From NCBI RefSeq assembly GCF_009176545.1, contig NZ_VTOJ01000001.1, positions 62,001 through 126,000 of the forward strand: 64,000 bases of DNA. Direction: 5' to 3'. Positions within the stretch are counted from its first letter, which is position 1. Each line of letters opens with the position of its first letter. The notes under the pieces were generated by a model. That model did no database searches. It saw only the letters and a program-made list of their open reading frames with translations, and was not told the DNA's origin. Source of the stretch: Salinigranum salinum. GTDB lineage: Archaea; Halobacteriota; Halobacteria; Halobacteriales; Haloferacaceae. Of the stretch, positions 63,421 to 64,000 are shown piece by piece. The translations under genes were made by a program, and so were the position numbers.

Positions 63421-63839
63421 GTGACGCTCTCACCCCACGGGTGGGAGCGGTTGATGAACTCGGCTCCTGGAGCGCACACTGCCGGCGCAGTTGCCGCCGC
63501 GATCGAGTACTTCCACGCTCGTCTCGACGATGAACTCTCTACCGATGCCGTAGACGTCGCGACCGCGCGAGAGTACTTCGTGGACGTTCGCGGGTGGAGC
63601 ACGGAGACGGTCGAGACGAAACAGCTCGGGTACGCTCCAGCAGATCCGTCGGCGCTCCTCGACCACCTCATGCGTCGGGGGTTCGACCGCGACGCCATCC
63701 TCGGCACGGGGTTGTTCTGGAAGAACGGCCTGTCACCGATCTGTCGACGACTGTCCTCGCGGCGGGATTGGTTCTCTTGGGAATCGTGGTGGTGCTGTTC
63801 GGCGTTCGACCGCGTCGACGCGAGTCGGACCTGCAGTGA
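63421..63839 (+). pseudogene. Truncated DnaG-like primase fragment joined to a membrane-segment fragment
   Basis: The first 105 codons read like the N-terminal part of a bacterial/viral DnaG-type primase core: [59 protein letters not shown] and DRDAILGTGLFWKNG. The similarity ends near 63735. In another frame the DNA then encodes TDLSTTVLAAGLVLLGIVVV and FGVRPRRRESDLQ, a start-less single membrane span ending at 63839. The join looks like a deletion between two genes. The position 100 bp after a tRNA fits the remains of an integrated virus or plasmid. Confidence 0.65.
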
Positions 63840-64000
63840 CCGTTGGACTCCGACCAACCGGTAACTGTGTGTGAAGCGAGTCCGATAGACGAACGCTAGC
63901 TGTCCCGCGAATTCCTACCACTTCGACACAGCCGACAGCTTTTCGCGTCTTCACTCGGTGTTTTCACAGTGTGATACGCTGGTCCCCCAACGACGACCGC
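63840..64000. other. Window end, no feature seen
   Basis: The last 160 bp are less GC-rich and show no frame, repeat of the tRNA 3' end, or RNA gene that I can support. Confidence 0.4.

Noticed and set aside
63421-63864. A complete 147-residue gene after the tRNA
   Set aside because: Primase similarity stops abruptly and the last 40 residues are a shadow of a membrane segment in another frame, so it is better read as a fused remnant.

Overview
The window is a GC-rich haloarchaeal chromosome segment (class Halobacteria). The evidence is consistent: acidic proteomes, an archaeal-type DP2 DNA polymerase, archaeal PurO, twin-arginine lipoproteins with Thr/Glu-rich linkers, halocyanin, Brp/Blh retinal synthesis, AT-rich TATA boxes 25-35 bp before leaderless ATGs, and many haloarchaea-only small families. 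I cannot fix the genus; the gene content would suit Haloferacales. Most of it reads as core chromosome, with a few degraded or accessory patches.

Layout. 1-5.2 kb: UspA, a DedA protein, hemB, a large Tat lipoprotein and a halocyanin. 5.2-9.5 kb: two tandem amt-glnK operons with matching promoter architecture; the 3' parts of the two glnK genes are identical in DNA. 9.6-16.6 kb: tetrapyrrole genes hemL and hemC-cobA-hemD (joined by ATGA overlaps) around a MATE exporter and two membrane proteins. With hemB, these cover the path from glutamate-1-semialdehyde to uroporphyrinogen III and precorrin-2. 16.7-23.2 kb: a repeat-only lipoprotein, a one-pass membrane protein joining extracellular Ca-binding repeats to a cytoplasmic winged helix, a DHH/RecJ-like phosphoesterase, and a tungstate/molybdate-type ABC importer. 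23.5-31.2 kb: small conserved proteins, a NifU-type Fe-S scaffold, a sulfatase-fold enzyme, a rubredoxin-like protein, and PolD large subunit behind a PPC-domain gene. 31-35.6 kb: a DUF7556-type microprotein next to a long perfect-looking hairpin, then a four-CBS protein, glycyl-tRNA synthetase and a dolichol-kinase-like protein.

35.7-43.3 kb: an erythromycin-esterase-family gene broken by one in-frame amber codon, a TrkA-C/CPA2 antiporter pair, a Ca/cation antiporter, and divergent crtI-like and blh genes for carotenoid and retinal. 43.5-51 kb is the accessory-looking part: an unrecognised PD-(D/E)XK-like nuclease with a duplicated C-terminal domain, peroxiredoxin, the metY-metX pair, an unidentified gene remnant, a phage-tail-fibre-like peptidase G2 protein with a membrane partner, and a frameshifted class V aminotransferase. 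51.5-63 kb returns to housekeeping: NAD-dependent DNA ligase, a 42-residue zinc microprotein, an ABC exporter pair, uvrC, a CPBP protease, malate dehydrogenase, an Sssca1-type zinc protein and purO. The window ends with tRNA-Gln(CTG), followed directly by a truncated DnaG-like primase fragment, which looks like the relic of an integrated element.

No CRISPR array, intact insertion sequence, rRNA operon or replication origin was seen. The strongest leads for something undescribed are the PD-(D/E)XK protein at 43.5-44.6 kb, the transmembrane Ca-repeat/winged-helix protein at 17.2-18.7 kb, and the paired operator/TATA module and gene conversion in the amt-glnK region.
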